A DNA stretch of 64,000 nucleotides from Mycobacterium stomatepiae (GTDB taxonomy: Bacteria; Actinomycetota; Actinomycetes; Mycobacteriales; Mycobacteriaceae), in the NCBI RefSeq assembly GCF_010731715.1, contig NZ_AP022587.1, forward strand, positions 3,410,001-3,474,000. Direction: 5' to 3'. Of the stretch, positions 44,024 through 55,161 are shown one piece after another (the stretch's first letter is position 1; every line of letters begins with the position of its first letter). The translations under genes and the position numbers were made by a program. The notes under the pieces were generated by a model. That model saw only the letters and a list, made by a program, of their open reading frames with translations, was not told the DNA's origin and searched no databases.

Positions 44024-44323
44024 TCAGACGCCGTATGTGACGGCCGCCGCGACGTCACCCGCGAGATAGCTGGCCCCGCCTTCGCCCACGCCGACACCGG
44101 CGCGGCCCAGCTCCTCGACACCCTCGGCGGCCACCACCGAATGCATCTGGCCCTGCGCGCTGAATCCGGCCGCGGTCGTCAGCGACACCGGATCCGCGGC
44201 GGGCGGCACCACCGCGGTGATCGCCGGCGCGGCCGCCGCGTGCGCACTTGCCAATCGCGCCGTCAGTGCCTCGACCGCCGCACTCGTCGCCGCCAGGCCT
44301 TCAGGAACAACTCGCAACGTCAT
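44024..44323 (-). CDS. pe5: ESX-3-associated PE5
   Basis: A 99-residue PE-domain protein, two antiparallel helices with the Pro-Glu region changed to [20 protein letters not shown] and the conserved YxxxD/E-type end [16 protein letters not shown]. It forms the heterodimer with PPE4 whose gene starts three bases after the stop. The PE C-terminal YxxxD motif guides the pair to EccC. Length near that of Rv0285 (102). It follows eccC3 by 46 bases. Confidence 0.93.
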   Translation of the reverse strand: MTLRVVPEGLAATSAAVEALTARLASAHAAAAPAITAVVPPAADPVSLTTAAGFSAQGQMHSVVAAEGVEELGRAGVGVGEGGASYLAGDVAAAVTYGV

Positions 44324-44369
44324 AACCCCTCCTTCTGTGGTCCTTCGGTTGCTGCTTCACTCATCACCA

Positions 44370-47300
44370 TCAGTGGGCGAAACCTTCGTCGGCTCCCCCT
44401 ACAACAGACTCGCCAACCAACGGGTTGACCAACTGCACATACGTCGGACTTTCGGTGTCTCCCAACAGAATTGCTCGTCCGGCAGGCAACCGGCCAAATC
44501 GCTGGCCACGGATCTTCCCGCTGTCCTGCGGGTTGCCCGCCAGCATCAACGTGGTTGCCTGCAGGTCGTTGAATCGGCGTAGCAACGGACTGGTCATCAG
44601 GGCATGCCCCGACCCCGTCGCCCGTGCCGTCACGATCACCCTCAGCCCCAGATCGGCGGCCTGACTCAGCTCCGGGATGAGACTGGTCCACGGCCGCTGC
44701 CCAATGTAGGGCCCACTCATCGCCGGTGTATCCGGAATCTGGTCGACGTCATCGATGATCAGGTAGTGCGTGTGGCCCTCGAAGCTCCACCGCGCCAACT
44801 CCGCTGCCGACAAGCCGGCCGGCGGGCGCCGCGACCCGATGATGTTCGACAGCCCGAGCATCGCCGGGATGATCCGGTCGATGTTGGCGGTGTACTCGTT
44901 GTCCGCGAAGAGCGGCTCCTCGACGAGATGCAGCCGCCGATCCAGCACCGTGAACGCCACCTGGTCCGACGTGGAGTGCTCGCGAATGGTGCGAATGATG
45001 TGGCGCAGCAACGTGGTCTTACCCGCCTTGCTGTCGCCGAACACCATCAGCAGCGGGTTCTCCGCGAAGTCGAGCACCACCGGCGCCAGGTCCTCTTCGC
45101 GCTGGCCGATGACGACCTGTTCGGGGCCGCGATACAGCGGCCCGAGGGCATCCGGTGCCAGGTTGGTCGGCAGCAGCCGAACCGGCGGTGCGGCCACGCC
45201 CGGGTAGCGGGCATTGATAGCGGCCACCTGGTCCAGCTGAGGAGCCGCGAACAGGAAGTGCTCGGCGGCCATGGTCAGACCGCGACCCGGCTGGTCGGCC
45301 GGCACCGCGTCGGCCGGTCGGTGCAGCGCCCCGACCACCCGCACATTGCTGTCCCGCGCGTCGTGCAGCTTGAGCTCGAGGCGCAGGCCGAGCCCGTCGC
45401 GCATCGCCAACGGCACCTCCAGCCAGCTCGGGGTGGTGACGATCACGTGGATGCCGTACGCGAGGCCGACGTTGACGAGCTCGGTCACCTTGCCCAGCAA
45501 CGGGTTACGCGTGTTGAACTGGTCGGTGTTGTCCCGGGCGAAGGCGTACAGATTGTCGACCACCAGGAAGACTTCGCCGAAGCCGTCGTCGTGAGTCGAA
45601 CCCTGCTTGTCCCGGAACGCCTCGCGTTGCTGCCGGGAAACCAGCAGCTGCTCGAGCTCGCCGAAGGTGCGCCGAATGCGCTCGGGTTCCAGCGGCGACG
45701 CCACACTGCCGACGTGCGCCAGGTCTTCCACCGCGCGCAGCTGCCCCCCGCCGTAGTCCAGGCAGTAGAAGGTGACGTCGCGGGGTGAGTGCAGGCTGGC
45801 GGCGGACAGGATGAACGTCTGCAGCGCAGACGATTTACCGGACTTGGCACCGCCGTGGATCACCATGTTGCCCGAGGCCGACGTGGCGTCGAACACCAGT
45901 GGGTCGCGGCGCATCTCGAACGGCTTGTCGATCTCGCCGAGGGGCCAACGCCATTGCCGTTCCGGCACACCTGCGTTCGCCAGCACCGTGGTCAACGGGA
46001 TCGGCTCGTCCAGCGGCGGCAGCCAGAGCTGCGGTGCTCGCGGCCCGTAGCGAGCCAGCTGCTCACCGATGGTCGCGATCAGCTTGCGCGGCGGTCCGAC
46101 GAACTCGTCTTGACCCGCTCCGGTGATCACGGTGCCCTGATCGGGCTCCACCCGCCCGGCGGTGAACAGCTTCGGCTGCGGAACGGACTGCACCACAAGG
46201 GTCTTAGCCGTCTGCGGTGGCTCGTAAATGCCGTCGACATAGGTGCTGCGGAACTTGATCGGGGCGGCACCGGGAGCCGGCACCAGGAAGCCCACACCCT
46301 TGTGCTCTTTGCCTGATTCGATGTGGTACGCGTCGTCCACGCCGATGATCTGGCGAGAGACGCTGGCACTGGCCACCTTCAGACCGATGCGGTACGAGGT
46401 GTTCTTGTCGATGTCCTTGATCTTGCCGACATCCAACGTCTGGGACGCGAACAGGATATGGATGCGGAACGAGCGGCCTTTACGCGCAACGTAATCGAAC
46501 AGTTCCGCATACTCGGGGTAGTCGGCCAGCATCAGCGTGAACTCGTCGGCGACCACGAACAGGGTCGGGATCGGCGGCAGGTCGTGGCCGGCAGCGATGG
46601 CGTTCTCGTATTCGACCACCGAGTTGAACGCACTGCCCTGGACCCGGCGGCCGGCCTCGCGGAGCAACGTTTCACGCCGCGCAACCTCACCGCGCAGCGT
46701 GTCGGCGAACCGGTCGGCCAGCGATTTCTTCTCGGCCATGTTGGAGATCACCGCGACGACCTGCGGGAAGTCCCGGAAGCTGTCCGCCCCGGCCTCACCC
46801 TTGAAGTCGGCATAGATCACGATGAGCCGATCAGCCGAGTGAGTTGTCAACAGCGACAACAGAATCGACATCAGGGTCTGCGACTTGCCCGAACCGGTCA
46901 TACCGATCATCAGGCCGTGCGGACCCATCCCGCCCTCGGCCTCGTCCTTGAGGTCGAAGTACAGCGGCTCGCCGGTCGCGGTGACACCGATGGGCACCCG
47001 CAACTCGTCGTCGCGGCGACGCGGTCCCCACAAGGTCGGCACGTCCAGCTGCGACGCATCCGGAACACCCAGCAGCGTCGTGAAGGTCGCACCGCGGGTC
47101 GCCGCCGAGCGCAGCCCGGCGTGGGTGGGATTGGAATCCCAGCGGGACAACTGACGGGCCAGGTGCGCGGCTTCGTCGGCGCCGAGCGCATCGGCGTTGT
47201 CGATGAAGGGCTGCCAGCCGCCGGTCTGCCAGCGCGCAATCACCGCGGCTCGGCTGCCCCCGCCATCCCGCCCGACGACACGCAGGATCGGCTTCTCCGG

Positions 47301-48362
47301 ATCCGAATACTGTTCACGGTTGGGTGATGTCGTGGTGCGGTGCACGACGGTCACGCCGGCCCGGCCGATCGCCAGCGCCGAGGCGTTCACGTCGTAGTCG
47401 GGGTCGTCGACGATGATCAGCAGGTGCCGCAACGTGTCCGCCGGCTGCCCGGTGAACGCCGGCCGATCCGCCAGCGCCGGTCCCAGCAGCGAAATCAGCT
47501 CGTCGGGGTTGTTGGACAGGAAGCGGGCCGGCCCGACACCATCCACCTCGCCAGGAATGTCGATGTGCGGCAACCACTTCAGCCAGGACCAGTCGCGGTT
47601 CTCCGGATCGCGGGTGGCCAGCGCCACCCCCAGCACTGTCGGGTCATGCCAGGTGACGGCCTGCGCGATCCAAGCGCGCAGCGCCCCTTGTACCTCGTCG
47701 GGCTCACCGAGGACGGTGATCCGGGAGACTTTGGTCAGGTCGATTCCGGTGGGCACATCGCGAACGGTGCGCTGCGTGTCGAGCAGGCTACGTAATGCGC
47801 TGTGTGACACCGGTTCCAGGTCGATTTCGTCGGCGCTGTCCTGTACCCGTACCGCAGTGGCCAGGGGAACCTGGTGACGCCCGGCCCGCAACACCAGGAA
47901 GTCGGGGTCGTGTGGGTCACGCTCCCATTGGCGGCGTGATCCGGCCACCGTGGCCAGTGCGGCCGGCTCGGGATGCGACCACTGGGCGGCGGCGCGCTGC
48001 TGGGCGGCCTGCGTCCGGATGTTGTCGCGGACCACCGACAGGTAGCGCAGGTAGTCGGCGCGTTCGGCATCGACCTCCTCGGTGCGCATCTTGTTATCGT
48101 TGCCGCGATAGAGCGCGGTTGCCGCCAGCAGCAACACAAATGGGAAGAACAGGGTCTGCGGGGAGATCACCCGCATCCCGGTAGCGACCAGCGCGACGAT
48201 CATGCCGACGATCAGGATCACCAACACGTAGGGCATCGCACGGCGCAGGAACGATGGCGGAATCACCCGGGGCAGCTCCGGAGGCGCCTCGATGGTGATG
48301 GTGCCCTGGCGGGTGCTCGGCGGCGCCAGGCGCCGGCGAGCTTCGAAAATCAGTCGGCTCAT
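44370..48362 (-). CDS. eccC3: ESX-3 motor ATPase EccC3
   Basis: A 1330-residue FtsK/SpoIIIE-like ATPase, exactly the length I remember for Rv0284. Two membrane helices are near residues 40-90, then a DUF domain and three ATPase modules with Walker A sites GMTGSGKS (near 485), GGAKSGKSS (near 837) and GDSKAGKTT (near 1105). The first module is the active one; the third binds the secretion signal of Esx dimers. EccC3 is a single chain, unlike the split EccC1a/b of ESX-1. It overlaps eccB3 by the bases ATGA. Confidence 0.96.
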   Translation of the reverse strand: MSRLIFEARRRLAPPSTRQGTITIEAPPELPRVIPPSFLRRAMPYVLVILIVGMIVALVATGMRVISPQTLFFPFVLLLAATALYRGNDNKMRTEEVDAERADYLRYLSVVRDNIRTQAAQQRAAAQWSHPEPAALATVAGSRRQWERDPHDPDFLVLRAGRHQVPLATAVRVQDSADEIDLEPVSHSALRSLLDTQRTVRDVPTGIDLTKVSRITVLGEPDEVQGALRAWIAQAVTWHDPTVLGVALATRDPENRDWSWLKWLPHIDIPGEVDGVGPARFLSNNPDELISLLGPALADRPAFTGQPADTLRHLLIIVDDPDYDVNASALAIGRAGVTVVHRTTTSPNREQYSDPEKPILRVVGRDGGGSRAAVIARWQTGGWQPFIDNADALGADEAAHLARQLSRWDSNPTHAGLRSAATRGATFTTLLGVPDASQLDVPTLWGPRRRDDELRVPIGVTATGEPLYFDLKDEAEGGMGPHGLMIGMTGSGKSQTLMSILLSLLTTHSADRLIVIYADFKGEAGADSFRDFPQVVAVISNMAEKKSLADRFADTLRGEVARRETLLREAGRRVQGSAFNSVVEYENAIAAGHDLPPIPTLFVVADEFTLMLADYPEYAELFDYVARKGRSFRIHILFASQTLDVGKIKDIDKNTSYRIGLKVASASVSRQIIGVDDAYHIESGKEHKGVGFLVPAPGAAPIKFRSTYVDGIYEPPQTAKTLVVQSVPQPKLFTAGRVEPDQGTVITGAGQDEFVGPPRKLIATIGEQLARYGPRAPQLWLPPLDEPIPLTTVLANAGVPERQWRWPLGEIDKPFEMRRDPLVFDATSASGNMVIHGGAKSGKSSALQTFILSAASLHSPRDVTFYCLDYGGGQLRAVEDLAHVGSVASPLEPERIRRTFGELEQLLVSRQQREAFRDKQGSTHDDGFGEVFLVVDNLYAFARDNTDQFNTRNPLLGKVTELVNVGLAYGIHVIVTTPSWLEVPLAMRDGLGLRLELKLHDARDSNVRVVGALHRPADAVPADQPGRGLTMAAEHFLFAAPQLDQVAAINARYPGVAAPPVRLLPTNLAPDALGPLYRGPEQVVIGQREEDLAPVVLDFAENPLLMVFGDSKAGKTTLLRHIIRTIREHSTSDQVAFTVLDRRLHLVEEPLFADNEYTANIDRIIPAMLGLSNIIGSRRPPAGLSAAELARWSFEGHTHYLIIDDVDQIPDTPAMSGPYIGQRPWTSLIPELSQAADLGLRVIVTARATGSGHALMTSPLLRRFNDLQATTLMLAGNPQDSGKIRGQRFGRLPAGRAILLGDTESPTYVQLVNPLVGESVVGGADEGFAH

Positions 48363-49960
48363 CGAGGTCCTCCTTCGGCCGACACCGGACGTCCGGGCTT
48401 GCTGTCGGGCGCCAGGCCGTCGTGGGCGAGTAACGCGTCGGCGCGCGATAGCGTCGGGCCCGTCGCGAACAGCGACAGTATCGACCAGGGAATGGGAACG
48501 GGGGGTGGGGTCAAGCCAAGGGCCTCAACGGTTTTGCCGTGTCCGGCGCTCTCGGCCTCGTTGTCGATGCCGTAACGAACGCCGGTGTCGGACACCCAGA
48601 ACAGCGACCCAGCGCCCGGCGAGGTCGCGCCGCCGCCGACGCTTTGAGCGAAGTAGCCGGTGCCCGGAGCCAGGGCGACCCGGGTGGCCACGCCTGGGGT
48701 GCCGCCGCCGATCAGGTTGACGGTGCGAACCGCGTCCGGTACCGGCAGCGCGGAACCGGTGAGCAGGCCTAGCGAGCTGCTCGCGGCCCCGGCCGGCTTG
48801 CTCCAGTACACGCAGGCGACGGGGTTCTTGGCCGCGTCGACGAGAGCGACCTGGCGGTCCGGGAAGCGGGTGGTGTCCAGCAGCCGCGACACCGGCAGCT
48901 TGGCCACTTCATCGGCGCCGAGCCGCGGGGGTTGTTCCAGGCCATAGGAATTGGTGTTGCGCAGGATCGCGGCGAGCACCGCCGAGATCGGTTGCAGTCC
49001 ATCCGACAGCACCGCGTAGTAACGCAGGTTGCCCGGGTCGACGCCGTAGGACGTGACGACCGCGCCGATCGGCGCCGGCACGGGGTACGTCGCCTTCTCA
49101 CCGGCATTCGGGATGGCGGGTGCGGTCAGCGCCGGCGCTTCGGGGATCGCGTTGAACAGCCCAGCCGCGACGGGCCGCGGTGCGGGCACGTCGGCCCCCA
49201 GCCCCAGCGCGTTGGTGACCGCGTGGTTGGCCAGGTCGATCTGGCTGCGCTTGCCGTCCCACAGCAGCCAGGTGCTGGTGCCCTTATCGCCGGTGAACTC
49301 GACCAGGATCGTCTGGCCGGGCGCGACCGCCGCGGCCCGGGTGCCGCTGCTGTCGGGGGTGCCCGCGATCACGGTGACGCCGGTGCTGTGCACGGCGTGC
49401 GAACCCTGCGCCGCCTCGCTGACCGTATCGCACACCGTCCAGTTCGCGTCATGAGACGCGTTCTGCACCATGCGTTCTGGCGCGCCCGGGATCCCGATCA
49501 GGTTTCCGCGCGGAAACCGGTCCAGCTCACTGCTTTTCACCGCCGCCGGGTTGACCGGCTTACCGGCGATCAGCCGGGCCGAGGTCAGGTTCAACACCGG
49601 GTGCAGTTCGTCGCCGATCCGCACATACAGCGCGGCGGTGTCCCGATCGGCGAGCACCACATTGCTGCCCGCCTGACCGTTGGGCCGGATCAGCGAGAAC
49701 ACGAAGCAGCCCGCCAGACCGGTGATCAGAATCAGGGCGCCCATCAGCACCGCGCGCGACTGGGTGCGCAGCGGGTTGACCAGCATTCTGGTGTCGTGCA
49801 ACGCGATTCCGGAGGCGATGCGGCGCATCACGAAGCGCCAGCCGGTCACCTGGTGCCGGGTGACGAACCCGCGACGGTAGAGCACCTTGTCGGGATTGTC
49901 GTTGACGGGGGTACGTGAGGAGAACGAACGTCGTTCGTCGGCAGGCTCGGGGTTGGTCAT
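48359..49960 (-). CDS. eccB3: ESX-3 channel component EccB3
   Basis: A 533-residue protein with one membrane helix at about 73-95 ([20 protein letters not shown]) and a large periplasmic part with repeated modules and two cysteines. EccB trimers-of-dimers shape the periplasmic part of the ESX channel. Opening residues ([27 protein letters not shown]) agree with the EccB N-terminal motif. Translation is coupled to both neighbours by 4-base overlaps. Length is close to Rv0283 (538). Confidence 0.95.
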   Translation of the reverse strand: MTNPEPADERRSFSSRTPVNDNPDKVLYRRGFVTRHQVTGWRFVMRRIASGIALHDTRMLVNPLRTQSRAVLMGALILITGLAGCFVFSLIRPNGQAGSNVVLADRDTAALYVRIGDELHPVLNLTSARLIAGKPVNPAAVKSSELDRFPRGNLIGIPGAPERMVQNASHDANWTVCDTVSEAAQGSHAVHSTGVTVIAGTPDSSGTRAAAVAPGQTILVEFTGDKGTSTWLLWDGKRSQIDLANHAVTNALGLGADVPAPRPVAAGLFNAIPEAPALTAPAIPNAGEKATYPVPAPIGAVVTSYGVDPGNLRYYAVLSDGLQPISAVLAAILRNTNSYGLEQPPRLGADEVAKLPVSRLLDTTRFPDRQVALVDAAKNPVACVYWSKPAGAASSSLGLLTGSALPVPDAVRTVNLIGGGTPGVATRVALAPGTGYFAQSVGGGATSPGAGSLFWVSDTGVRYGIDNEAESAGHGKTVEALGLTPPPVPIPWSILSLFATGPTLSRADALLAHDGLAPDSKPGRPVSAEGGPR

Positions 49961-51810
49961 GACGGCACCGAGAGCCCCAGGCCGCGCAGCAGCGGCTCAA
50001 CTGAATTACTGACGTCTACGTCGGTGATCGTCATCAACTCCTCATCGGTGAACGCACCGGTTCCCGCCTGTTCTGAGTGGTCCAACCGGAATTCGCGCTC
50101 CTCCTCGGAACGCTCGACGATGTTTCGGACGAAACGGCCGTTACCCGCGATGTCGAGGCTGCGCCGTTCGACCCCGTTGGAGTCGGGCGTCGTGGCGGTC
50201 GCCAATTTCTCGAACAGGACATCCATGTGGTCGAGCGCGGCTTGCTCGAAGATGCTGTCGCGCTGTTCGGCCATCTTGGTGGCGATCTCCACCAACTCGT
50301 GAGAGTTGTACGACGGAAAGGTGATGTTGCGGGTGAACCGCGACCGAAGGCCCTCGTTGGTGTCCAGGAACTTGTCCAGATCCGCCCGGTACCCGGCGAT
50401 GATCACCACCAGCCGGTCGCGGTCGTTTTCCATTCGGGCCAGCAGCGTGTCGATGGCGACCAGCCCGAAGTCGTTCTTGGCGCCGGTCGCCACCAGGGCG
50501 TAGGCCTCGTCGAGGAACAACACGCCGTCCAGCGCGCTGTCGATGATTGCGTTGGTCTTGGCTTCGGTCTCGCCGATGTGCTGGCCGATCAGGTCGGCGC
50601 GGTGCACCTCGCGGATGTTCTCCCGCTTCAATAGCCCTAGACCGCAATAGATTTTGGCAACCACACGCGCGATTGTGGTCTTACCGGTCCCGGGCGGTCC
50701 GGCGAACACCAGGTGGTGGGCGCGTTGGGCGACTTGCAGCCCGCGCTGCTTGCGCACCAGCTCCATGGCCACCGAACTCTTGAGCCGCGATACCTGATTT
50801 TTCACCTCGTCGAGCCCGATGAACTCGGTGAGCTGGCGCTCGGCTTCGTGCAGCAGCACGGACTTACGTTCATGGGCGGCGGGGTCGACGAAGTCCTCCG
50901 CGCTGGGCTCGGTTTCGGGATCCCACGGATCGGTGCGGGCCTCGATGCGGGCCGCATTGGTGGTCACGATCCCGAAACTGGTGTCGGTCAGGGCCTGTTC
51001 GACCTGTTCGTTCTCCGGGTGTGCCGCATACAGATCCTGCAGGACCTCGCTTGCCGACTCTTCGTCGACGTGCACGCGCAGCACGAGCGCCTTGGCCAGC
51101 GTCCCGTCGATGGTGGCCACCTCCACCGGACCTTCGGGTTCCTCGAGGTAGGACAGCGCGGGGGCGAACAAGCCGAGCCGAGCCAGCGCGGTGCCCAGCG
51201 CGATCTTGGCCGCATGCGAGTAGGCCTCGTCCAGATCGGAGTCGTTGACGATCGGGGTCAGCAGCTTGACGACGTCGGACCACCGCTCGGCGCGGTAGTT
51301 GATGACGACGGAGATCCACCGCGCTTCGCGCCAGCTTGGGCGGCGCGCGGTAAGACCCGCGACGATCTTGTCGGCCTCGGCAAACTGTCCGGCCGTTGCC
51401 AGGGCAGCCGCGAAAGCGAGATGGAACTCGTCGGGGTTGGTGGCTCGAAATTGTAGATAGAGCCCGCTGTCGTAGCGGAAGCCGAGGGCGCCGGGGGCCA
51501 AGTCGGCCTGCCGCTGCAGCACGCCCGAGGTGGCCGCGGTGCGCGACACCGCCTCGAGGACCCGGAAGGACGCATCGCCGGCGGCCGCTAACCCAGTCCA
51601 CGCGTCACACTGGTCGTGGGCGACGCGAGTCAGCGCCGTAAAGCCCGAGCGGGCAGCGGCCAGATCGGCCGGGCGCTGACGTTGATATACCGCGATACCC
51701 AGTGCCCGGCAGCAGGTGGCAAACCGGCTGACGACGTCGCCGTCGACCCTGGTGTCCAGCCGAGAAGTGCCTGGCTGGACCGCGAGCACACCACTGTCAC
51801 CGAGTTCCAC
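49957..51810 (-). CDS. eccA3: ESX-3 AAA+ ATPase EccA3
   Basis: A 617-residue cytosolic ATPase: TPR-like N-terminal half, and a CbbX-type AAA+ domain with Walker A GPPGTGKTT near residue 372, Walker B GVLFLDEAYAL near 430 and arginine finger region ERRSLDIAGNGRFVRN. EccA proteins separate EspG chaperones from PE/PPE cargo, as inferred from other ESX systems. The GTG start at 51810 lies about 50 bases from an IdeR-like box. It is first in the cluster, so its promoter likely drives all eleven genes. Confidence 0.93.
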   Translation of the reverse strand: MELGDSGVLAVQPGTSRLDTRVDGDVVSRFATCCRALGIAVYQRQRPADLAAARSGFTALTRVAHDQCDAWTGLAAAGDASFRVLEAVSRTAATSGVLQRQADLAPGALGFRYDSGLYLQFRATNPDEFHLAFAAALATAGQFAEADKIVAGLTARRPSWREARWISVVINYRAERWSDVVKLLTPIVNDSDLDEAYSHAAKIALGTALARLGLFAPALSYLEEPEGPVEVATIDGTLAKALVLRVHVDEESASEVLQDLYAAHPENEQVEQALTDTSFGIVTTNAARIEARTDPWDPETEPSAEDFVDPAAHERKSVLLHEAERQLTEFIGLDEVKNQVSRLKSSVAMELVRKQRGLQVAQRAHHLVFAGPPGTGKTTIARVVAKIYCGLGLLKRENIREVHRADLIGQHIGETEAKTNAIIDSALDGVLFLDEAYALVATGAKNDFGLVAIDTLLARMENDRDRLVVIIAGYRADLDKFLDTNEGLRSRFTRNITFPSYNSHELVEIATKMAEQRDSIFEQAALDHMDVLFEKLATATTPDSNGVERRSLDIAGNGRFVRNIVERSEEEREFRLDHSEQAGTGAFTDEELMTITDVDVSNSVEPLLRGLGLSVPS

Positions 51811-51859
51811 GGCCGCAATTTTCCATGAAGATAGTCTCCCCTAACTTAATTTGCTGAAG

Positions 51860-51878
51860 TTAGCATTGCATAAGCTAA
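51860..51878. promoter_or_regulatory. IdeR-like iron box upstream of eccA3
   Basis: The 19 bases TTAGCATTGCATAAGCTAA match 13 of 19 positions of the IdeR consensus (TTAGGTTAGGCTAACCTAA) and form inverted TTAGC/GCTAA ends. A second inverted pair, CTAACTT (51841-51847) and AAGTTAG (51857-51863), overlaps it, as in multi-dimer DtxR-family sites. It lies 50-68 bases before the eccA3 start. ESX-3 is known to be repressed by IdeR in iron-rich conditions. Confidence 0.55.
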
Positions 51879-52015
51879 CTGTCGAGGCTCTCGGGGCCGT
51901 CCGGACGGCCACCTCCCGGCCCTCTTCGGGATTCTGACCAAGGTGTTCTGCCCGATCACCGGTTTGCCTCTCCAGTTGTGGCGTTGGCCGCACTTGTCTT
52001 GGCGGCAAAGCTTAC

Positions 52016-52036
52016 TGAATACGGTTTTCATTATCA
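52016..52036. promoter_or_regulatory. Zur-like zinc box upstream of eccA3
   Basis: TGAATACGGTTTTCA at 52016-52030 is a palindrome of the form TGAAAAC-G-GTTTTCA with one mismatch, followed by TTATCA. Mycobacterial Zur sites are AT-rich palindromes of this kind and Rv0282 is in the Zur regulon. A very similar sequence is found before PPE3 at 55116. It lies about 206 bases before the eccA3 start, far for direct repression, so a distal promoter or a promoter for a lost gene is possible. Confidence 0.55.
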
Positions 52037-52044
52037 AAACCCGC

Positions 52045-52230
52045 TCAGGACACGAGCGCACGACACGTCGACTCCGTGAGAGCGGCCAAATTCACCGAAG
52101 TCCCCACCCCAAGCTCAGCCGCTAGGGCGCTGACCGCCGCAACCCCAGGGGTCGGCGTGGATTGCCGGCGGGGGTCGTTGCGCGCCGCACGCCGGCGCGA
52201 GGGTGCGGCCATCCAAACCGGCGCGGTCAC
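52045..52230 (-). pseudogene. Remnant of a PPE gene start
   Basis: From GTG 52230, with AGGAG placed as in intact PPE genes here, the frame reads TAPVWMAAPS, the invariant opening of PPE proteins, and then loses all similarity; the ORF ends after 61 codons. A PPE gene once began here, between the methyltransferase and eccA3, and most of it was deleted. The 625-base gap (51811-52435) otherwise holds only the control sites above. Confidence 0.6.
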
Positions 52231-52435
52231 AGCAGCAACTCCTAACCGGTCGGGTGGGGCGCAACGACCGCGTTAACTGGTAAGCGGCGCCGCGAGCAGG
52301 CAGTTAGTAGTCGGCCGACCGACCGGAAAAGTTCCCACGGGCCCGCAGTGCGGAGTAGTTGCCATGCGTTATCGACTCATCGAAAGCGCAGCGAAAGGCG
52401 CGCCCGATCGGCGCGCCGGTGATGACGCGGCGAGT

Positions 52436-53341
52436 TCAGGCCCTGACGGCGCTGACCAGGGTGTTGCGGGCGATCATCGGCCCGGCTTCGGTATCCGGTC
52501 CGGGGACCGGACGGCCGACCTTGCGCAGGTAATCGGCCAACGGGGTGCCGACGGCGTTCCAGCCGTGCCGACTGAACCATTCGGTGGCCGGCGCGTGTTG
52601 CTCGTTGTAGACCAACTGGAAGAACAGCCGCTTCTCGCCCTGCTCGTTGGCCGCACGCTCTTCGGCGACGGCGGCGTCGAATTCATCGGCCTGCAGCGGC
52701 GCGCCGTCCTCGACGGCGACATGGCTCCCGTGTCCGGCCAGGCCGTCGATGCCGGTGAACAGCTGCTCCTGAGCTGTGGCCGGCAGATAGATCAACAGAC
52801 CCTCGGCAATCCACGCCGACGGCTTGGCCGGGTCGAAACCGCTGTCGCGCAAAGCTTGTGGCCAATCTTCGCGCAAATCGACCGCGATCTCCCGGCGCTC
52901 GGCGCGCGGCTGGTCGCCGTGACCGGCGAGCACCTCTCGCTTGAAATCGAGGACCTGCGGACGGTCCAGTTCGAAGATCGTCGTCGCGGCGGGCCAGTCC
53001 AGCCGGTAGGCACGCGAGTCCAACCCGGCCGCCAGCAGGACAACCTGCCGGACGCCGGCGTCGGCGGCCCGCAGGAAGTACTCGTCGAAGTACTTGGTGC
53101 GAGCGGCCTGGAAGTTGACGAAGTGCTCGCCGAAGTCGGCGCTCTTGAGCTGGTGGTCGGGTTCCTTGCCGTCGAGCACGTCCGCCGACGAACCACCGAC
53201 GGCGCGGCAGAAGATCTCGGCATACGGGTCGACGACCAGCGGGTTGGGTTTTTGTGCCTCCAGCTCCCGCGCTGTCGCTACGAATAACGCCGTCGAACCG
53301 ACGCTTGTTGTGATGTCCCAGGTGTCACCTTCGCTACGCAC
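52436..53341 (-). CDS. SAM-dependent methyltransferase (Rv0281-like, LCM-type family)
   Basis: A 301-residue protein of the mycobacterial family of putative O-methyltransferases (Rv0281 and relatives). Signature blocks are [28 protein letters not shown], the SAM loop [17 protein letters not shown], the acidic [12 protein letters not shown], and [11 protein letters not shown]. Substrate unknown; leucine carboxyl methyltransferase is the nearest characterised fold. Rv0281 sits between PPE3 and eccA3 in M. tuberculosis too, the same place. GTG start. Confidence 0.88.
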   Translation of the reverse strand: MRSEGDTWDITTSVGSTALFVATARELEAQKPNPLVVDPYAEIFCRAVGGSSADVLDGKEPDHQLKSADFGEHFVNFQAARTKYFDEYFLRAADAGVRQVVLLAAGLDSRAYRLDWPAATTIFELDRPQVLDFKREVLAGHGDQPRAERREIAVDLREDWPQALRDSGFDPAKPSAWIAEGLLIYLPATAQEQLFTGIDGLAGHGSHVAVEDGAPLQADEFDAAVAEERAANEQGEKRLFFQLVYNEQHAPATEWFSRHGWNAVGTPLADYLRKVGRPVPGPDTEAGPMIARNTLVSAVRA

Positions 53342-53469
53342 TCAACCGACAGTACCCGCCCCGCTGAAGCACCTTTCCCGCTGCGGTGCAACGGGTCTTG
53401 AGCACCGAAACCGCACGTTTCCATCCGTCGACGGTCCGGTGAACTGCCGGCGCCGACAGCGTTGAGTGG

Positions 53470-55068
53470 TTAGCCGTCGCTATCGTGCGGCCGGTCGCCA
53501 TCCTCTGGGTCCCAGCTGCCCGGGAGCATCGGCAGGCGAGGCCCACCCCTGAATTCATCCCCGGCTAGGGTGGTCAGGCCGGCCGCGGCAGCCGTCTCCT
53601 TGCGCGCCGTGCCGGTGAACCCGAGATTCCCGGTGCCACTCAGGGACGCCTCCGACACCGCGGACGGCCCACCCCAGTCCGGGTCGACGTCGACGTTCAT
53701 GTCCATGAACTCGTCACCATGGTCGCACTGGCGGGCCCGCCCCCGGCGCCGGGTCCGGGCCTGCTCTCGCGCGGCAGCCGCGGACGCTGCCGCGGCCGAA
53801 TCGGGCTCCACTGCTTTCTTTTTCGCGCTCGAGCACACGCTCGCACTGATCCCGGTACCGAACCCGACGCCGGGCGGCGCCACGAAGTAGGGCGGCGCGA
53901 AGCCGGGCCCGACGGGGGGCGGAGCGGGTGGCGCCGCGCTGGCCACGGCGCTTGCCGCGGGAGCCGGCGCGGGTGCCGGTGCCGTCGCGGGGCCCGACGC
54001 CGGGGCGGCCAGCGGGGTGGTGCCGAGCTCCACCGGCAGACTGGGCAGCTCGGGCGTGCCCGGCGGCGGCACCGGCGCCGCCGCGGGTGCGGGCAAGGCG
54101 GTGAGCCCCGCAAAACCGGCGACCGCGCCGAAGGGCGCAACCGCGACGAGCATGGGAAGCAACAGCAACTGCGGGGCAGCCGGGAGAAAACTGGCGAGCT
54201 GGGCCAGGTGGGTCGGCCAGTCGAGCAGCACCAGCTCGGTGATGAATTGGAAAGCCGCTGCGGGGTTTTCCAACAACAACTGCCCGAATCGTTGAAAGTC
54301 CGAGAAAAGCTCGAGGGCTCGAGCGACCCACCATAGCAATTGGCCCGGGTTCGTATAGGCGTCGAGTGGGAGTCCGTTCAAGGTCCCCTCAACGGGGTCC
54401 CAATCGATACCGAAGGCCCGCAGGATTTGGGCGACGAACCGGTTGAGCCAGCTGTCGAACCCGTGGTCATGGCCCTCGTGATCGTGATCGTCTTCCTCGT
54501 GGTCGTGGTCGTGATCGTGCGCGGCCTCGGATCTCAGGATCTGCGGCGCCGGCTCGGTCTGCGGGGTGGCCGCCACCGCCGCGGTCGACACGGCCTGATA
54601 GGTCGTCATCGTGCCGGCTGCCTGAACCCACATTCGCGCATAGTCTGCCTCGTTGACCGCGATCGGAATCGTATTGATTCCAAAGAAATTGGTCGCCATC
54701 AGCACGCCGTGCACCGCGTGGTTGGCGGCCAGCTCGCCCACGGTCGGCATGGCCGCCAACGCCGCGGTATAGGCCGTGCCGGCCGTTTCGTGCTGTGCGG
54801 CCGCCGCGGCGCTGTGCGCGCTGACCTGGTTCAACCACGCCAGAAAAGGACCATGCGCGGCGACGTAGGACTCTGCGCTCGGTCCCTGCCATGCGCCGGC
54901 GTGCGTCGACGCCAGCACCCCGCTGAGTTCTGCTGCGGCCGAGGCATATTCGGCGCTCATCGAACTCCACGCCGCCGCTGCGGCAAACATCGAGGAGGGC
55001 CCCGGGCCACTGCTCAGCAAGGCCGAGTGGACCTCCGGCGGCGACGCCATCCAAATCGGGGCGGTCAT
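53470..55068 (-). CDS. ppe3: PPE3-type protein with His/Asp-rich loop
   Basis: A 532-residue PPE protein: PPE domain 1-180 with opening [25 protein letters not shown] and the EspG tip [16 protein letters not shown]. At residues about 184-202 a run of alternating His and Asp/Glu ([15 protein letters not shown]...) looks like a metal-binding loop, absent from the PPE4 of this window. Membrane-like stretches follow ([14 protein letters not shown]), then a Pro/Ala-rich part and the same C-terminal blocks as PPE4 ([19 protein letters not shown]). ATG 55068 with AGGAG is chosen. No PE partner is adjacent; PE5 could serve. Confidence 0.88.
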   Translation of the reverse strand: MTAPIWMASPPEVHSALLSSGPGPSSMFAAAAAWSSMSAEYASAAAELSGVLASTHAGAWQGPSAESYVAAHGPFLAWLNQVSAHSAAAAAQHETAGTAYTAALAAMPTVGELAANHAVHGVLMATNFFGINTIPIAVNEADYARMWVQAAGTMTTYQAVSTAAVAATPQTEPAPQILRSEAAHDHDHDHEEDDHDHEGHDHGFDSWLNRFVAQILRAFGIDWDPVEGTLNGLPLDAYTNPGQLLWWVARALELFSDFQRFGQLLLENPAAAFQFITELVLLDWPTHLAQLASFLPAAPQLLLLPMLVAVAPFGAVAGFAGLTALPAPAAAPVPPPGTPELPSLPVELGTTPLAAPASGPATAPAPAPAPAASAVASAAPPAPPPVGPGFAPPYFVAPPGVGFGTGISASVCSSAKKKAVEPDSAAAASAAAAREQARTRRRGRARQCDHGDEFMDMNVDVDPDWGGPSAVSEASLSGTGNLGFTGTARKETAAAAGLTTLAGDEFRGGPRLPMLPGSWDPEDGDRPHDSDG

Positions 55069-55115
55069 CGGCAACTCCTGGGCTGGACGAGCTAACGGTC
55101 GCCGAGGAGCCTAAC

Positions 55116-55136
55116 TGAAAACGGTTGTCGTTATCA
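55116..55136. promoter_or_regulatory. Zur-like zinc box upstream of PPE3
   Basis: TGAAAACGGTTGTCGTTATCA, 48-68 bases before the PPE3 start, aligns with the site at 52016-52036 at 18 of 21 positions, including the flanking TTATCA. Position directly before a gene with a His-rich loop supports zinc control. No experimental information is available. Confidence 0.6.
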
Positions 55137-55161
55137 ACACGCCAGCAAAGCTCGCACCGCG

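Noticed and set aside
51846..52061. 71-codon minus-strand frame before eccA3 containing MKTVFSK
   Set aside because: Its internal ATG lies inside the Zur-like palindrome and the product resembles nothing; it covers the IdeR-like box as well, so control sequence is the better reading.
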